DNA of 64,000 bases, from positions 9,933,101 to 9,997,100 of the forward strand of contig OZ025214.1 of NCBI GenBank assembly GCA_964019055.1, read 5' to 3'. The position numbers and the translations under genes are program-made. The notes under the pieces are model-generated. The model saw only the letters and a program-made list of their open reading frames with translations, was not told the DNA's origin and searched no databases. Position 1 is the first letter of the stretch, and every line of letters begins with the position of its first letter. Shown one piece after another: positions 61,925 to 64,000 of the stretch. This DNA is from Anthopleura xanthogrammica. Lineage: Eukaryota > Cnidaria > Anthozoa > Actiniaria > Actiniidae.

Positions 61925-64000
61925 TTATATGTTGAGGATCAGCCTGTCTCCACGAACAGAGCATAAGACATTGTTGATCCCCCATTTCCCGTGCGTAGCG
62001 ACTAGGCTGTCTGAGTTAAGCGCGAGCTCTCCTTGGATGCGCGAGCGAATCGAAGCCTTCACCTTCGAAACGATGTCGGCGGACTGTTGTTGTTCGTGCT
62101 CGAACAAAGACTTGTTCCTAGCGTCCCAGAGATGCAAGAGAACAAGCTTGATGAGGTAGTGCACCAAGGTCGTGGTCCGAGAGTCCTTCCTGCCTCGAGA
62201 CAGACCGACATGGAGCAACAAAGTCTCCTCGTCTCGATTCAGAGAAGACCCACGAACCGATTCAGCGATTGGGATTGCCCAATCCCAGACAGCGCGCGCG
62301 AATCGGCAAGTCAGAAAGACGTGTTTAAGCGTTTCCATTCTTGCGCGAGCGCAGCGGTGACAGGTCGGCTGGAAGGTGAGTTTCAGGCGAGTGGTTAGAA
62401 AATAAGCTGTGCGAACAACCCCGTGTCTGATCTTCCAAAGGAGATCGCTTTCCCAGTTCGAGCTAAGGCCACCGTAAGTGCTCAACCAGATGTCAGGCCA
62501 AACAAGCGAATGGCCTGCTCTGGCTTCCCACTCACCTTGAACCTTAGTTTTGAACGGAAGTGCTTTGAGAAATTCGAGATAAATCGATTTACTCGTGATC
62601 TCCTTGATTGAACAAGTTTTAAGCCAAGGCTTGATTTCTGCTATTGTTGGCAGCAGGAATTCATAGCGTGAGCTACAATGACCAGGCTGGGCAACTGCTA
62701 CAAAGTTGCCTTTAAGCCAGGACCATTCTTGCCGGAACGCTAAACTGCGACTGGTCCAGTATCGAGCGAAAAGAACCCATTTCGCCTGTGTTTCTGGATC
62801 TGTAATCGCAGTTATCCATTTGATTTGGAGCGCTTTGACCTTCGAGAGGACATGAAGAACCCCCAGTCCTCCCCTCTCGGGTGGTTGAACGCACGTGTCT
62901 CGGCTGACCTGAGGCGTTTTTCCTGACCAGAAAAAATCCCAGACAAGCTGATTTATTCGTGTGGCGATTGCTGCTGGCATCTGCAATACACTGGCTGTGT
63001 ATAACAGCTTGCTTGCTGCTAGCGTGTTGATTACCAGGGCTTTTCCTTTAAGCGAAAGCGCTCGGCCTCGCCAGAGATTCAGTGTCTTTTGGAGTTTCTG
63101 GACTCGCTGAGTCCAATTAAACTCGGTGAGATCACCAAATCCGAACCATACGCCGAGTATTTTGACTTTGTCATTGACCCATCGTATGTCTACGGGCCTT
63201 TCGATTGATCCTCTTGAAGTACCAATCCAAAGGCCTTCGGATTTGTCTCTGTTGAGTTTGGCACCGGTAGCCTTCTCATATATGTTTATATGCTCGAGCG
63301 ATGGAATACGAGTTTTTGAGCATCAGAGTTAAGTCATCAGCATACTGGCTAGTTTTAGCTGTCACGCTCGCCTTTGGCAGAGCTATCCCTTCGATTTGGG
63401 TGTCTTGTCGGATAGAATTAGACAAGACCTCAGCCACTAGACAGTATAGTAAAGGCGAGAGAGGACATCCCTGTCTCACCCCCCGTTCTAAAGGGAAATA
63501 ACTGGTTAGCCAACCGTTATTGCTAACTGCTGACTGACTGTTGGCGTAGATAGTCTTGATCCAGTGTCAACACTGAACCAAAACCCATGGTCGCTAGTAC
63601 ACGATCGAGAAACACTCGATCGACTCTGTCAAATGCCTTCTCTTGATCGAGTGCGATCAAGGCACCTGGTAATCGTTTCGCCTCAGCATAGTCGAAAATA
63701 TCTCTCACGAGGAAACAATTTTCGAATATACTGCGACCCGGGACGCCACACGTTTGATCAGGGTCTAAGATAGAATTCAAAACACCCTGAAGGCGGTTGG
63801 CTAGAGCTTTACTGCAGATCTTATAGTCTACATGGAGTAAAGAGATAGGTCTCCAGTTCTTTAGAAGAAGACAGTAGTCTTTCTTAAAAAGAAGCGAGAG
63901 GATACTCTGAGTCTGTGATGTCGAAAGAGCTTGTTTTTCGAAACCATAATTGAGTATACAAACAAGATCAGGGCCGATAAGATCCCAAAAGTGTTTGTAG
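61925..64000 (-). pseudogene. LINE family A copy A4: ORF2 RT and C-terminal half
   Basis: From the right edge leftward: RT motifs DPDQTCGVPGRSIFENCF, ALDQEKAFDRVDR, then after a frame break MRQGCPLSPLLYCLVAEVL and SQYADDLTLM (YADD), and from 62986 an open 353-codon post-RT region (INQLVWDFFWSGKTPQVSRD) with the zinc finger CHRCARARMETLKHVFLTC and a stop at 61925. Frame breaks lie near 63000-63270 and 63480-63560. The last 128 bases match positions 2-130 (A1 RT start) with about ten differences, which places it in family A. The 5' half lies outside the window. Confidence 0.85.

Overview
The window looks like repeat-dense eukaryotic (metazoan) DNA with no convincing single-copy host gene. The mix of families points to a cnidarian, probably an anthozoan (coral or anemone), but this is an inference from family composition and not a species call. 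Supporting signs are L1/Tx1-like LINEs whose ORF1 carries an RRM-like domain and CCHC knuckles, CR1/L2-like LINE 3' ends with (TTA)n tails, THAP/DDE_4 transposases beside YqaJ nucleases (ISL2EU-like), an OTU/2A protein upstream of a Helitron-type DUF6570 protein, and a tRNA-derived SINE with a conserved hairpin. Family letters A to I are labels used only here.

Layout: 1-5101 holds two nested copies of LINE family A (A1, A2). 5102-10046 is LINE family B copy B1. 10.7-12.17 kb is A3, a piece with the 5' end but no 3' end. 12.2-16.8 kb holds two SINEs, a CR1-like remnant, partial ORF1s of families C, D and H, a tandem repeat and an unrecognised conserved-looking ORF. 16.8-18.5 kb is AT-rich with a long perfect hairpin. 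18.5-25.6 kb is the DNA-transposon block: a broken THAP/DDE_4 transposase (+) facing a broken YqaJ-PHD gene (-), then an apparently intact two-exon SAP-SWIM-YqaJ gene (+) facing a second DDE_4 transposase with a complete catalytic triad (-), whose N-terminus is replaced by LINE C ORF1. 25.6-33.9 kb is a mosaic of LINE families C, E, F, I and L2. 33.9-39.4 kb is the best LINE copy, B2. 39.4-47.8 kb is sparse: a truncated Ty3/Gypsy-like element, a tRNA-like sequence and several fold-back repeats. 47.8-55 kb repeats the C-E-F-L2 mosaic and contains a 2.2-kb unclassified element absent from the other copy. 55-57 kb is LINE family G, fused to a C2H2 gene fragment. 57-61.4 kb is a Helitron-type N-terminal protein fused to a second protein, preceded by an OTU/2A ORF. 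61.7-64 kb is the 3' half of another family A ORF2 (A4).

Every LINE, L2/CR1, Gypsy and Helitron piece found here lies on the minus strand. Only the THAP transposase, an OTU fragment, the SAP-SWIM-YqaJ gene and the tRNA-like/SINE sequences are on the plus strand. One-sided TE graveyards of this sort are seen in uni-strand piRNA clusters, so the locus deserves a small-RNA test. The second theme is chimerism: at least six junctions between unrelated elements preserve an open reading frame.
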